A stretch of 64,000 nucleotides of DNA from Chrysophaeum taylorii (GCA_029834535.1 JAQMWT010000342.1:1-64000), one strand, 5' to 3'; counted from the stretch's first letter, positions 47,942 to 58,953 are shown. Translations and numbers: made by a program. The notes: a model not told the origin generated them from the sequence alone.

Positions 47942-50900
47942 ATGGTACTCAGGAGGAACTACATTTGTAGAGCAGCCGTCCGTCCTCAACGGTCCTTTGT
48001 GTTTAAACGGACCTCAGCGAGTTTTTTACGGACGATGAAGCGCGCACATGAAAAAAAAAGGCGCCGTAACGACGATCGAAAGAACAGGCACGTCGACGAA
48101 CCATCACCTCGCGGTCGACGGATGGCCGACCCTCTGCGCTGCGATGATGCCCGTCCTCGACGAGGATGGGACGGGCGGCCGCCGTCAGCACTCAGGAAGC
48201 GACGCGCGGACTCGCCATCACCCTCCTACGAGCGCCACCAAAAAGGGCCAAAGCCGTCGTCGTCGTGGCTTCACGAAGCTGCTGGTCGAAGTCGAGACGA
48301 CCGGCGGCGCGATCCAAATCGAGACCGTTCGCCGATTCGACGACGAATCCCCGACCACGCGGCAAACAACCAGCGGAGCCGCGAGGACAACGACGGTCGA
48401 GGCTTGCCGCACCGTTCTCGGTCTCCAAAGCGAAGACGACCTGGCACGCACGACCACTGGCGGCGCGACGGTGGTCAGAGAGACTGGCGCCGTTCTCAGC
48501 GGCCGGCGCGACGACGAGGGGGTGAGACTCACCGCGCTGGGCATTGCCTCTACTCCGAAGGTCGCGGCGCCGACACTCCCTCGAGCCACGCGCTAACCAG
48601 CAGCGCCGAGGCACCACGATGGCAACAAATAAAGTGGGGGAAGCAGATGACGGACCGCGGTGCGACTCCCGAAACGATTCTCTCACTCGTTGCGGCTCGT
48701 GGCGACGAATTCAGCGCTCGCAACTTGGCGACTGCCGCACACCGTGTTGCCAAGTTTGGAGGCCGAAACCGCGATGTGCAGCGCGATCCCCGTGTGATGG
48801 ACCTCGCGAACGCTTGTCGACGCTGCATAAGATTATTCGATCCTCGGGGGCTTGCCAACACAGCATGGGCCTTCGCGACGGCGCGCCTTCAGGTACCCGA
48901 GCTCTTCGCGGCGATCGCCGGCGCGGCTTCATCGCGGCTTGGCGAGTTCAATCCCCAGGAGCTCGCCAACACCGCGTGGGCCTTCGCGACGGCGCGCATC
49001 GAGGCACCTGAGCTCTTCACGGCGATCGCCGGCGTGGCTTCATCGCGGCTTGGCGAGTTCAAGCCGCAGGAGCTCGCCAACACCGCGTGGGCCTTCGCGA
49101 CGGCGCGCATCGAGGCACCCGAGCTCTTCGCGGCGACCGCCGGCGCGGCTTCATCGCGGCTGGGTGAGTTCAAGCCGCAGAACTTCGCCAACACGGCGTG
49201 GGCCTTCGCGACGGCGCGCATCGAGGCACCCGAACTCTTCGCGGCGATCTCCGGCGCGGCTTCATCGCGGCTTGGCGAGTTCAATCCCCAGGAGCTCGCC
49301 AACACGGCGTGGGCCTTCGCGACGGCGCGCATCGAGGCACCTGAGCTCTTCGCGGCGATCCCCGGCGCGGCTTCGTCTCGGCTTGGCGAGTTCAACCCGC
49401 AGGACCTCGCCAATACGGTGTGGGCCTTCGCGACGGCGCGCATCGAGGCACCTGAGCTCTTCGCGGCGATCGCCGGCGCGGCTTCATCGCGGTTTGGCAA
49501 GTTCAATCCCCAGAACCTCGCCAGCACGGCGTGGGCCTTCGCGACGGCGCGCATCGAGGCACCTGAGCTCTTCGCGGCGATCGCCGGCACGGCTTCATCT
49601 CGGCTTGGCGAGTTCAACCCGCAGGACCTCGCCAATACGGCGTGGGCCTTCGCGACGGCGCGCATCGAGGCACCCGAGCTCTTCGCGGCGATCGCCGGCG
49701 CGGCTTCATCGCGGCTGGGTGAGTTCAATTCGCAGAACATCGCCAACACGGCGTGGGCCTTCGCGACGGCGCGCATCGAGGCACCCGAGCTCTTCGCGGC
49801 GATCGCCGGCGCGGCTTCATCGCGGCTTGGCGAGTTTAATCCTCAGGACCTCGTCAACACGGCGTGGGCCTTCGCGACGGCGCGCATCGACGCACCCGAG
49901 CTCTTCGCGGCGATCGCCGGCGCGGCTTCGTCTCGTCCTGGCGAGTTCAACCCTCAGGGGCTATCCAACACGGCGTGGGCCTTCGCGACGGCGCGCATCG
50001 AGGCACCTGAGCTCTTCGCGGCGATCGCCGGCGCGGCGTCATCGCGGCTGGGTGAGTTCAACCCGCAGGACCTCGCCAATACGGTGTGGGCCTTCGCGAC
50101 GGCGCGCATCGAGGCACCTGAGCTCTTCGCGGCGATCTCCGGCGCGGCTTCATCGCGGCTTGGCGAGTTCAATCCCCAGGAGCTCGCCAACACGGCGTGG
50201 GCCTTCGCGACCGCGCGCATCGAGGCACCTGAGCTCTTCGCGGCGATCGCCGGCACGGCTTCATCTCGGCTTGGCGAGTTCAACCCGCAGGACCTCGCCA
50301 ATACGGCGTGGGCCTTCGCGACGGCGCGCATCGAGGCACCCGAGCTCTTCGCGGCGATCGCCGGCGCGGCTTCATCGCGGCTGGGTGAGTTCAATTCGCA
50401 GAACATCGCCAACACGGCGTGGGCCTTCGCGACGGCGCGCATCGAGGCACCCGAGCTCTTCGCGGCGATCGCCGGCGCGGCTTCATCGCGGCTTGGCGAG
50501 TTTAATCCTCAGGACCTCGTCAACACGGCGTGGGCCTTCGCGACGGCGCGCATCGACGCACCCGAGCTCTTCGCGGCGATCGCCGGCGCGGCTTCGTCTC
50601 GTCCTGGCGAGTTCAACCCTCAGGGGCTATCCAACACGGCGTGGGCCTTCGCGACGGCGCGCATCGAGGCACCTGAGCTCTTCGCGGCGATCGCCGGCGC
50701 GGCGTCATCGCGGCTGGGTGAGTTCAACCCGCAGGACCTCGCCAATACGGTGTGGGCCTTCGCGACGGCGCGCATCGAGGCACCTGAGCTCTTCGCGGCG
50801 ATCTCCGGCGCGGCTTCATCGCGGCTTGGCGAGTTCAATCCCCAGGAGCTCGCCAACACGGCGTGGGCCTTCGCGACCGCGCGCATCGAGGCACCTGAGC

Positions 50901-53071
50901 TCTTCGCGGCGATCGCCGGCACGGCTTCATCTCGGCTTGGCGAGTTCAACCCGCAGGACCTCGCCAATACGGCGTGGGCCTTCGCGACGGCGCGCATCGA
51001 GGCACCCGAGCTCTTCGCGGCGATCGCCGGCGCGGCTTCGTCTCGGCTTGGCGAGTTCAACCCGCAGGACCTCGCCAATACGGTGTGGGCCTTCGCGACG
51101 GCGCGCATCGAGGCACCTGAGCTCTTCGCGGCGATCGCCGGCGCGGCTTCATCGCGGTTTGGCAAGTTCAATCCCCAGAACCTCGCCAGCACGGCGTGGG
51201 CCTTCGCGACGGCGCGCATCGAGGCACCTGAGCTCTTCGCGGCGATCGCCGGCACGGCTTCATCTCGGCTTGGCGAGTTCAACCCGCAGGACCTCGCCAA
51301 TACGGCGTGGGCCTTCGCGACGGCGCGCATCGAGGCACCCGAGCTCTTCGCGGCGATCGCCGGCGCGGCTTCATCGCGGCTGGGTGAGTTCAATTCGCAG
51401 AACATCGCCAACACGGCGTGGGCCTTCGCGACGGCGCGCATCGAGGCACCCGAGCTCTTCGCGGCGATCGCCGGCGCGGCTTCATCGCGGCTTGGCGAGT
51501 TTAATCCTCAGGACCTCGTCAACACGGCGTGGGCCTTCGCGACGGCGCGCATCGACGCACCCGAGCTCTTCGCGGCGATCGCCGGCGCGGCTTCGTCTCG
51601 TCCTGGCGAGTTCAACCCTCAGGGGCTATCCAACACGGCGTGGGCCTTCGCGACGGCGCGCATCGAGGCACCTGAGCTCTTCGCGGCGATCGCCGGCGCG
51701 GCGTCATCGCGGCTGGGTGAGTTCAACCCGCAGGACCTCGCCAATACGGTGTGGGCCTTCGCGACGGCGCGCATCGAGGCACCTGAGCTCTTCGCGGCGA
51801 TCTCCGGCGCGGCTTCATCGCGGCTTGGCGAGTTCAATCCCCAGGAGCTCGCCAACACGGCGTGGGCCTTCGCGACCGCGCGCATCGAGGCACCTGAGCT
51901 CTTCGCGGCGATCCCCGGGGCGGCTTCGTCTCGGCTTGGCGAGTTCAACCCGCAGGACCTCGCCAATACGGTGTGGGCCTTCGCGACGGCGCGCATCGAG
52001 GCACCTGAGCTCTTCGCGGCGATCGCCGGCGCGGCTTCATCGCGGCTTGGCGAGTTCAAGCCCCAGGAGCTCGCCAACACGGCGTGGGCCTTCGCGACGG
52101 CGCGCATCGAGGCACCTCAGCTCTTCGCGGCAATCGCCGCCGCGGATTCATCGCGGATTGGCGAGTTCAAGCCCCAGGACCTCGCCAACACGGCGTGGGC
52201 CTTCGCGACGGCGCGCATCGACGCACCCGAGCTCTTCGCGGCGATCGCCGGCGCGGCTTCGTCTCGGCTTGGCGAGTTCAACCCTCAGGGGCTTGCCAAC
52301 ACGGCGTGGGCCTTCGCGACAGCGCGCATCGAGGCGCCTGAGCTTTTTGACGCGATTACCTTGGCAGCCCGGTCACAGCTGGGCAAATTCAATCATCGGG
52401 GACTTGCTAGCACGGCGTGGGCCTTCGCGACGGCGGGCATCGAGGCACCTGAGCTTTTTGACGCGATTACCTTGGCAGCCCGGTCACGGCTGGGCGAATT
52501 CAATCCTCAGGATCTTGCCAACACATCTTGGGCATTTGCCTGCGTCGACTGGAAAAAGGACCCCGAGTTTTTCACCGAGCTCGCTTACTTCGCTGTCACA
52601 GATCTCGGTGCCCTCAATGATCGTGAACTGTCGCAGCTCCACCTTGCTTCGTTGCATTTTCGCCTCGAGTGGCCCGACCAGAGCTCCCCGCTGTCAAACC
52701 ACCAGGAGATGCTCCAGGTGGCGTTTCAACGTCAGGACCCCATACCGTCCCAGCTCCAACGCGACGTTGCGACCGCGCTCGACCGAGTTGGCTGGATGCA
52801 CGTCTTCGAGCACGTGACCGAAGAGGGACTGTCGCTTGACATGGCTCAACCCGACACCAAGCGCGCGGTCGAAGTCGACGGGCCACACCACTACCTCAAG
52901 AGAACGAAGGTTGAGGACGGGCCTACGCGCTTCAAGTCCCGACTGCTACGGCGGCTTGGCTGGGACGTATTCCACATTTCGTTCTTTGAGTGGGCCGCCC
53001 TCGACGGCGAGCGAGAACAGGACTCTTTTCTCCGGGGCAAGCTGCAAATAATGCTATCAGCACCAGCGTAG
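47942..53071 (+). CDS. Giant RAP-domain protein with about 33 repeats of 37 residues
   Basis: 1709 codons, uninterrupted. Residues 1-34 lack acidic residues and are Arg-rich (MVLRRNYICRAAVRPQRS), as in organelle-targeting peptides. Residues 35-200 are Arg/Asp/Ser-rich with RSRSPKRRRPG-type text. From about residue 300 to 1530 come helical repeats with consensus LANTAWAFATARIEAPELF plus AAIAGAASSRLGEFNPQ. The last 80 residues are a RAP domain (KRAVEVDGPHHYLK, SRLLRRLGWDVFHISFFEW). RAP proteins with such repeats bind organelle RNA and affect its stability, processing or translation; that role here is inferred. ATG 47942 is favoured over 48035 because it supplies the possible targeting peptide. 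Repeat number is high for the family. Confidence 0.85.
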   Translation: MVLRRNYICRAAVRPQRSFVFKRTSASFLRTMKRAHEKKRRRNDDRKNRHVDEPSPRGRRMADPLRCDDARPRRGWDGRPPSALRKRRADSPSPSYERHQKGPKPSSSWLHEAAGRSRDDRRRDPNRDRSPIRRRIPDHAANNQRSREDNDGRGLPHRSRSPKRRRPGTHDHWRRDGGQRDWRRSQRPARRRGGETHRAGHCLYSEGRGADTPSSHALTSSAEAPRWQQIKWGKQMTDRGATPETILSLVAARGDEFSARNLATAAHRVAKFGGRNRDVQRDPRVMDLANACRRCIRLFDPRGLANTAWAFATARLQVPELFAAIAGAASSRLGEFNPQELANTAWAFATARIEAPELFTAIAGVASSRLGEFKPQELANTAWAFATARIEAPELFAATAGAASSRLGEFKPQNFANTAWAFATARIEAPELFAAISGAASSRLGEFNPQELANTAWAFATARIEAPELFAAIPGAASSRLGEFNPQDLANTVWAFATARIEAPELFAAIAGAASSRFGKFNPQNLASTAWAFATARIEAPELFAAIAGTASSRLGEFNPQDLANTAWAFATARIEAPELFAAIAGAASSRLGEFNSQNIANTAWAFATARIEAPELFAAIAGAASSRLGEFNPQDLVNTAWAFATARIDAPELFAAIAGAASSRPGEFNPQGLSNTAWAFATARIEAPELFAAIAGAASSRLGEFNPQDLANTVWAFATARIEAPELFAAISGAASSRLGEFNPQELANTAWAFATARIEAPELFAAIAGTASSRLGEFNPQDLANTAWAFATARIEAPELFAAIAGAASSRLGEFNSQNIANTAWAFATARIEAPELFAAIAGAASSRLGEFNPQDLVNTAWAFATARIDAPELFAAIAGAASSRPGEFNPQGLSNTAWAFATARIEAPELFAAIAGAASSRLGEFNPQDLANTVWAFATARIEAPELFAAISGAASSRLGEFNPQELANTAWAFATARIEAPELFAAIAGTASSRLGEFNPQDLANTAWAFATARIEAPELFAAIAGAASSRLGEFNPQDLANTVWAFATARIEAPELFAAIAGAASSRFGKFNPQNLASTAWAFATARIEAPELFAAIAGTASSRLGEFNPQDLANTAWAFATARIEAPELFAAIAGAASSRLGEFNSQNIANTAWAFATARIEAPELFAAIAGAASSRLGEFNPQDLVNTAWAFATARIDAPELFAAIAGAASSRPGEFNPQGLSNTAWAFATARIEAPELFAAIAGAASSRLGEFNPQDLANTVWAFATARIEAPELFAAISGAASSRLGEFNPQELANTAWAFATARIEAPELFAAIPGAASSRLGEFNPQDLANTVWAFATARIEAPELFAAIAGAASSRLGEFKPQELANTAWAFATARIEAPQLFAAIAAADSSRIGEFKPQDLANTAWAFATARIDAPELFAAIAGAASSRLGEFNPQGLANTAWAFATARIEAPELFDAITLAARSQLGKFNHRGLASTAWAFATAGIEAPELFDAITLAARSRLGEFNPQDLANTSWAFACVDWKKDPEFFTELAYFAVTDLGALNDRELSQLHLASLHFRLEWPDQSSPLSNHQEMLQVAFQRQDPIPSQLQRDVATALDRVGWMHVFEHVTEEGLSLDMAQPDTKRAVEVDGPHHYLKRTKVEDGPTRFKSRLLRRLGWDVFHISFFEWAALDGEREQDSFLRGKLQIMLSAPA
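48850..52540 (+). repeat. 111-bp coding tandem repeat with higher-order 666/999-bp structure
   Basis: About 33 units of 111 bp. A rare unit (ending GAGTTCAATTCGCAGAACATC) occurs near 49725, 50391 and 51390, i.e. 666 and 999 bp apart, and its neighbours recur in the same order. So blocks of six and nine units were duplicated recently. The last four units (from about 52120) are more diverged. Confidence 0.9.
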
Positions 53072-53579
53072 TAATTGATTCCTTCCAAAGATTCGTTGTC
53101 ATCACCTTCCCTTCCGCGTTTGTTCATTCTCCCGGCTTCTCGAGCCTAAATGATGGTTGCAATAATTACCAACGTTGGGAATTCACTTCAGCAAGTGAAC
53201 GTGAACCACTTCACCAGCCACGCAATATTGGTGAAGTGATTTGAAGTGAACACGTCACCCTACGTGGCCATCGTGAACCTTTGTGAAGTGAACGCCACTT
53301 TTTTTTTTTTTTAACGCCAGCGCCGGTCCCTGCCGCGCCCCGTCAGTCCCGTGCCCCCCGCGCGCTATTGCCTAGGTCTGGTGCTCTTAGATTCATTCGC
53401 GTTTCGGGACGAAGGAGGAGTTGGTGGATGGGGTTCGGTGTTTCTTACTTTAGGCGATGTGAGCGACCTCGGATCGTCGTCTGGTTCTTCCTCATCAACC
53501 TCCATCTCCAAAGAGTCTCGGGGATGGTGCTCTCGGCGTTTTTGAACTCGGTCTCGTGTCCGAGGTCCCTGTACTTAAT

Positions 53580-54733
53580 CCGGGCCGCCGCAATGAAGAA
53601 ATTCGTGTTCATGCGCAGTAGGGCAACTTTGTCCGTCTCGTCCGCGCTGAGCAACGTGTTTCCCTCAGTCAGGACAAGATTTCCAATGCTCAGGCAGCGC
53701 TCACAGTAGCTCTGCGCGCCATGTGTACCAATTGAAAAAAACCCTTAGAGGAGGCTCTCGCCATGTCCGGAAGGAAGGAACCCATACTGCTCCTTGGTGA
53801 GCGGTCGATACAGCTTTCCAACGTCGAGCACAGCCAGATCTGTGAAGCCGACTTCATCCTTCTTCTCAAGTTCAGGATAATGCTCTTTCCAGTTGAGCGA
53901 TCTCGACAGCCTGATGATCCATTGAGTGAAGACCTGTTCAAACTCCACATTGAAATCTGGTTCTCAGGCATAGCAAAAGAAGGCACGTCGCCACTAATGT
54001 CGTCGTCCCAAGCATCGTCGGGTGCGTCGAGTGCCGCCAAGAGACTGCGGGCAGGCACAGGCTCGGAGGGCGGCGCAGGCTCGGAGGAAGTCTTTGCCTT
54101 TTCGTGGTGGAGTGCAGTCCGTGCGTAAATCACATATTCTTCCTTGAGCAACTTCCTGGCCCGAGCTCTCTGATTGGACGACAGGTGCCGGCAGTTGATA
54201 GTCCGAAAGTCAAGAAGGAAGGCAATCAGCTCGCGATCGTTGAATTCGTAGTCGAAGTGACGCACGTAGTTTTCATTATTCCCGCAAAACCGACGCTCAC
54301 ATTCGAGAATAGCCCGCTCAAGACAGATTTTGCCGGTCTCGCTGAGGTCGTCAACATCGACAGTCTTACGTGGCATGGATTTCAAAGTTATGTTCGGGCG
54401 AACAATGACTTCTAGCGTCCCAGCTCGCAGAGACTCGATCATGTTGTGCTTGATCAATGCGGCGCGCGCCCCCAGGTATAAGTGTTCATGTTGCACGAAA
54501 ACAACGGCCGCATCCGTTATAGCAAAAATCGCCTCGAATTCAGCCAACACCACCCATTGCTCATCACTGATTGTCCAGGGGAGTCCAATGTTGGTAGCCG
54601 TGTACAGTTTGAGCACGCGGTGCATACGCAGCAAGGAACGAATAAGTTGGTATCGCGCCCGGAACCTCGTCTTATTGAGGTCGAGCTTGAGCTTCGGCGA
54701 TTTATTTCCCCGGCTGTAATGGCAAAAGCGCAT
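53580..54733 (-). pseudogene. hAT transposase core and C-terminus, copy B
   Basis: A 347-codon open frame from 54733 (PKLKLDLNKTRFRARY, ISDEQWVVLAEFEAIF, ICLERAILECERRFCGNN). Near 53950 the true text moves to another frame (FEQVFTQWIIRLSRSLNW). The end, in yet another frame at 53710-53590, reads YCERCLSIGNLVLTEGN with LLRMNTNFF, equivalent to the hAT ERxFSxAG...L..N dimerisation block. So two frameshifts disable it. Compared with copy A it is more intact. Confidence 0.78.
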
Positions 54734-55230
54734 GCAGATCCTTCAAAAGTGTGCCACCGTAAGAAAAGTACTTGGCTCCATCGTGGGCACTGTTCTGCAG
54801 CTCCTGGCCAGCTGGGAATGGATTGTTCACCTGCTTGCCTCTGGATCGTGTCAAGTCGCCACATGCCGCTGCCGAGATCTTTGAGATATCATGCATGTCA
54901 CACACGCTTGGACGTCAACAAAAAATTCTTCGGCGACGCCAATTGCAGCCCGGCCTCGTGAACAATGGTTGCGGCCGCGAAATCGATATCGATTCTCGCA
55001 CGCTCCGCGACCACAGAACGGAGCAGAGAAGCCGTGCCGGAATCGGTTCCGTCGTCAGCTGGAACGAGGCCCACGCGGGAACACCGCCTCAACGCCACTC
55101 CAATCGGGCCAGATGAAGGATAGGCCAATGGCCTGTCGCTTGAACTTATCCTTCCTTGAGTGTCCCGCCGTCATGCAGTACCTGGGCGAATGGAGTGCCG
55201 AAAGCCGCCGCTTCATAAATAACACTCCGT
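54702..55230 (-). pseudogene. Middle part of hAT transposase, copy B (decayed)
   Basis: Minus frames 55128-54898 (ERARIDIDFAAATIVHEAGL) and 54905-54702 (CDMHDISKISAAACGDLTRS) link the BED end to the core. Both occur in copy A at 35203-34973 and around 34960. CDMHD recalls the catalytic-domain block (CDNA/CDSH) of hAT transposases. Stops separate the frames. Confidence 0.5.
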
Positions 55231-55389
55231 AACGACGTGCTTCAAGATTCGAACAACAAAACAATGATATTCAGCGTCCACCCATTCGAACAGCGCCTTT
55301 CGAGTCATGAACGAGGGCGCTTGCCTTTTCCGCCGCCACCGCCGCGGTAATACTACGCCTCAATTATTTGGTTGCGATGATCTTCGTCG

Positions 55390-55791
55390 TCAGTCAAAGG
55401 TGCGCTTGGAAAAAATCCGCTGCGACGTGTACGCGTAGTGCCGAGCCGAGAACGCCATCATCAGGGAAGAGTGCTTTGCCTGGCTGGGCATGGCCATGAA
55501 GTATCTCGTAATATCCGATTTACCCATCGAGGCTGCTGCCACAACGCCCACGGCCGTCATAAAAAACGCCCTCCTTTTCTTGGTCTGTCTTCTGTTTCTT
55601 GGTGAGCTGTCAACACGTCCCAGCTCGTCGAATCCTCCTCCTCCGGATGCGCAGCCTTGAAGTGGGCCGGCCCCAAGGGGGCTTGGTCGTCTGTCTGCCA
55701 CGTGCCTTTCTTGAAGTCTCTCGTCACCACCTTCAGGCGCTCCCAGCACCGGATACACACATGCGTCGTCGCCTTCCCACTGGTCAGTCAA
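55390..55791 (-). pseudogene. BED zinc finger of hAT transposase, copy B
   Basis: The frame at 55760-55557 shows CIRCWERLKVV ... AHFKAAHPEEE (C-x2-C and H-x4-H). Further on, another frame reads GKSDITRYFMAMPSQAK, a region often following the BED finger in hAT proteins. Confidence 0.65.
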
Positions 55792-55909
55792 CGCGGTGGC
55801 TGGTCAGGATGATTTTCCTTCAGTCGACGCACGCAGTCCCACCACCACATTTTGGGACGAAAATTTTCGGTGAAGTGAAGTGAAGCGAATTCCCAACGCT
55901 GATAATTAC

Positions 55910-57552
55910 AATAACAACCAACTTGAAGGCGCCGCCTCCCAGCGCGCGGCAGCCTTCGCTATGTGGTTGGTTCTGCCGACTACGACGGGCCTTCCCCATT
56001 AAACTTTCCTCGAAAGTCGTCGCTTAGATTGGCGAGGCGTCCTCCACCCGTTCGATCGCGCGTTCTAGCCGTGGTTGGCGTGGTCGCTGGAGCTTGGCCG
56101 CAAAACTCGTCGCGGCGCCATCGGCGATGTGGTGGCCCCAGAGCAGCTCTCGACGCTAAGAAGAAGGCGGCGTGGCACTCGAGATGACGGAGCTCCGAGG
56201 TCTCGTTTAACGGTCTCGTTTAACGGTCTTGTTTAACGGTCTCGTTTAACGTCGCCGACGAAGTGCATAGACTGCCCCACATCGAACGTGCGACGCATGC
56301 CGCGACACCAGGAGCGTGGTCTCCGGATCATTGGCGTCAGTAGAGCAGCAGCGACGTGGTGGATCGTGGACAGTCAACGGTTTTGCCCGTATCTCGAGGA
56401 GGAACTTCGACCTCGTCGTAGAAGGCCTCGTACTCGGCGGTCGCGACGAGTTGTGGCGATGTTTGGGAACGAACTACTTGGCGCCGGCCACGACATCTCA
56501 TCCGTGAGACTCAGTGGACGTCTCATGTCGGTTTGATCAAGGACGTTCGATTCGATGATGCCGTCCGTTCTTCGAATAATAATTGAAGTCCTGCGCGCGT
56601 CGTCAATTGCTTTTTTTTTGGGGGTTTTACGACGACGAGTGAGCATCTCTCTTCAGCCTTGGGCGCCATCCTTGACGCGCCGAGTGGATTTTCATCAAAA
56701 AAGTGGCGAATATTGAAAAAAAAAACGAATTTTTTTTTTTTTTTATATGGGGAAATCGCAATTAGGGGAAGGGCGGATTAGATAGATCCAACTATTCCGT
56801 GCTTTAATTAGAGCTTCACCACGACTTATTTTAGTTGGGGCAACGTCGATGGCTTAGTTTGATTCAAATGATATCAAACTACTTTAAGCCCAAGTGGTTC
56901 AAACTAAGCTGGTGCGTTTTGGGACGTGCACCAAAATAACCCGCACCCTAGTAGTTTTTTCGTGCCGTGCCACCCGTCGTCACATCCGCACGGCACGGCG
57001 AAACCGTGCCGCCCCAAAAGCTGCATGACGCAGGTCACAGAAGTTATGTACTAAACTCGCTAGGCCGCCCACGCGCACTTGTTATAGGTCTTCGGGTGGT
57101 GGCTCTCCGTTCGGTTCCGAGGGGATCTCCGACGTTTTCTCGAGGCGCCCTCCGCGCAGGAGATATCCGTACTGCGCGCGGGCTTATTCGATGGACTCGC
57201 GATTCATGCGGGATACGACGAGAATGTCGTGTTCTTCGCATAGTCTTCGGACGCGACGATGAGCGGCATCGCGCATTAACCCTAACGATTGTCCGGGAAA
57301 AAACCTAGTACGTGTTGTATTAGTACAAGTTGCAGGAGGTCGACACGCGACAACGTAGCCTGTTCGCGAGGTTGACAGGTCAGGGAGGTGTGGGAGCGCC
57401 ATGGAGGCACGGCGGGAGTCTCTCGGGTCTACGATGGAGTTCGGGACAGCGACAAAGACGATATTCAGCTAGCGTTCGAGAAAATGAATGAAGACCGGAG
57501 GAAAAGGCCCGTTAGGAGGACAGGCAAGTCTCGCGACTGCACCGACACTTCG
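55910..57552. other. Gene-poor stretch with weak coding traces
   Basis: A 13-bp unit GGTCTCGTTTAAC is repeated four times at about 56203-56254. A + frame at 56316-56507 (RNFDLVVEGLVLGGRDELWR) and a minus frame at 57402-57085 (RRVRRLCEEHDILVVSRMNR, then one stop, then YLLRGGRLEKTSEIPS) look protein-like but unsupported. The + frame at 57388-57552 (DKDDIQLAFEKMNEDRRKR) is cut by copia B and may be an exon. A and T runs lie at 56699-56745. Confidence 0.3.
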
Positions 57553-58085
57553 AGGTGGAGAGATTTGACCCTCTCCGGGTACTACATGGTAGAGACTGCG
57601 TGCAGTCTTAGGCGTGTACAGACCATTCCGCTTGTCACATGCTACTACGCAAGGTAGGGATTTAAGCCCTAACTCCTTAAGGACATTAGGTCCCATAGAA
57701 GCGTTTACACTGACAACGAGGAACGAAGCCTCTGTTAATTAAACAGAACACCCCGTACCTGACGGTACGCACCTGGAGGGAGGCCTACTCCATGTTGGAA
57801 GAGAGCTTCAGACTGGGTTCTTCATAGTCGTGAAAAGTATAATTGCGGAAGGGGTAAGGAAGGAAGGGAGGAACGAGAGAAAGCCGTATTACGGAGAGAA
57901 AACCCTCGTGTAGAGATAGGTGTGAAATGTTCCAGTGTCGCACACATAATAGTGTAGTTCTCTGGACCCCCTCAACGTGTGAAAACGGTTTATGCATTTC
58001 AGACGTTCTTGAAGCGGAACTTAAATGCAATGTACATGAGAACAGTGAACAGTGGAACAAACAACAACAGAACAGGACAAATTAA

Positions 58086-58538
58086 TTATGACGTCGAGCG
58101 TGTTGTGATGTTGCGCAAAGAAGCAGTATCGGTATCCACAACATCAGATGTGTGGTCCAATTCATCCTCGCTATTATCGTCCAGTTCCTTTAACTCTGGA
58201 GAAGACGAATTATGATCATCGGAGGATAGATCGTTAGCAGTGTTGGTATTGTGCGTAGTCATTGCATCACTCAAGGTGACCAAGGGTGACATAACAGACG
58301 AAAGGAAAGACATAGCAGCATCTGGTGTAAGAGCGTGTAGATCCAATGCAGGAATAACACGATCATGTGCATCAGACATAGCTGTGTGGAGGTCATGAGC
58401 TGCTGCGTCGATTAGAACTCGCTGTGCTTCATTATACGTATCTGGAGGGAGCTGTCCAATAGACGAGATAAGCGACCGAGAAATGATATGGACAAATACA
58501 GCAGAGGTCGGGATTATATGGTGTTCTGATGCATTTGA
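58086..58538 (-). pseudogene. C-terminal part of ORF3, copy B
   Basis: Separated from the main ORF3 by the SINE-like insert. It reads MSDAHDRVIPALDLHALTP and an acidic Ser/Asp stretch, ending ITTRSTS. Copy A has the same text before its own SINE-like insert at 6900. Confidence 0.65.
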
Positions 58539-58906
58539 ACTAACTAACTAACTAACTTCAGACCTCTCCCGAGCATGGGAGCCAGGCCGGACCGACAGGA
58601 GCCAGTCCGGAATCACGGGCCTGTAGACGAGGAGCGCCGAAAGGTCGGTCGGCGGAGAGTGACCATCAAGCTTGTCACCATGCGACGAGGAGACCGCGAT
58701 GTGACTGACAACCAACTCGTCGATAACCTTCCGTCTTCGCCCCCCGGCCATACCCCGTCCCACTGCGAACGTTCCCGCTGCCAACCGGCCCGCCCGGGAG
58801 GCGAATAGGTGCCAAGCTACGCCGGGAGGGCGGATGCCCTCGCAAGGCTCAGGATTCATGAGGCACCGTCCTCCATCGCAACCGCAGTCGGCGATCAGGG
58901 TAAGGG
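58539..58906 (-). mobile_element. SINE-like element inside ORF3 of copia B
   Basis: Tail AACTAACTAACTAACTAAC on the left and ACCCTGATCGCC start on the right. Copy A lacks it at this point (CTTCAAATGCATC). The visible duplication is about TTCAAA, with extra ATATT at the 5' end. Confidence 0.82.
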
Positions 58907-58953
58907 TAATATTTTGAAGACTTGACAAAATGTTATCTAACAAAGAAACATGT

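Larger units (their letters stand above)
53170..55901 (-). mobile_element. hAT DNA transposon, copy B, with perfect 8-bp TSD
   Basis: Flanked by ATAATTAC on both sides (53162-53169, 55902-55909), the 8-bp target duplication typical of hAT. Ends are CAACGTTGGGAATTC and GAATTCCCAACGCTG, 14 of 15 positions complementary. 2732 bp. Just inside both ends are repeated GTGAAGTGAA-type motifs, possible transposase-binding sites. Transposase is on the minus strand. Confidence 0.92.

Noticed and set aside
48889-49776. Minus-strand frames of 162-295 codons (MRAVAKAHAVLA repeats), also at 49954-50442, 50620-51441 and 51619-52107
   Set aside because: Reverse shadows of the 111-bp RAP repeats; the unit length being a multiple of 3 keeps frames open.
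58575-58808. 77-codon frames MGARPDRQEPVRNHG (also at 62919-63152) and MNPEPCEGIRPPG
   Set aside because: They lie within the SINE-like repeat, recur only with it and are broken in other copies.
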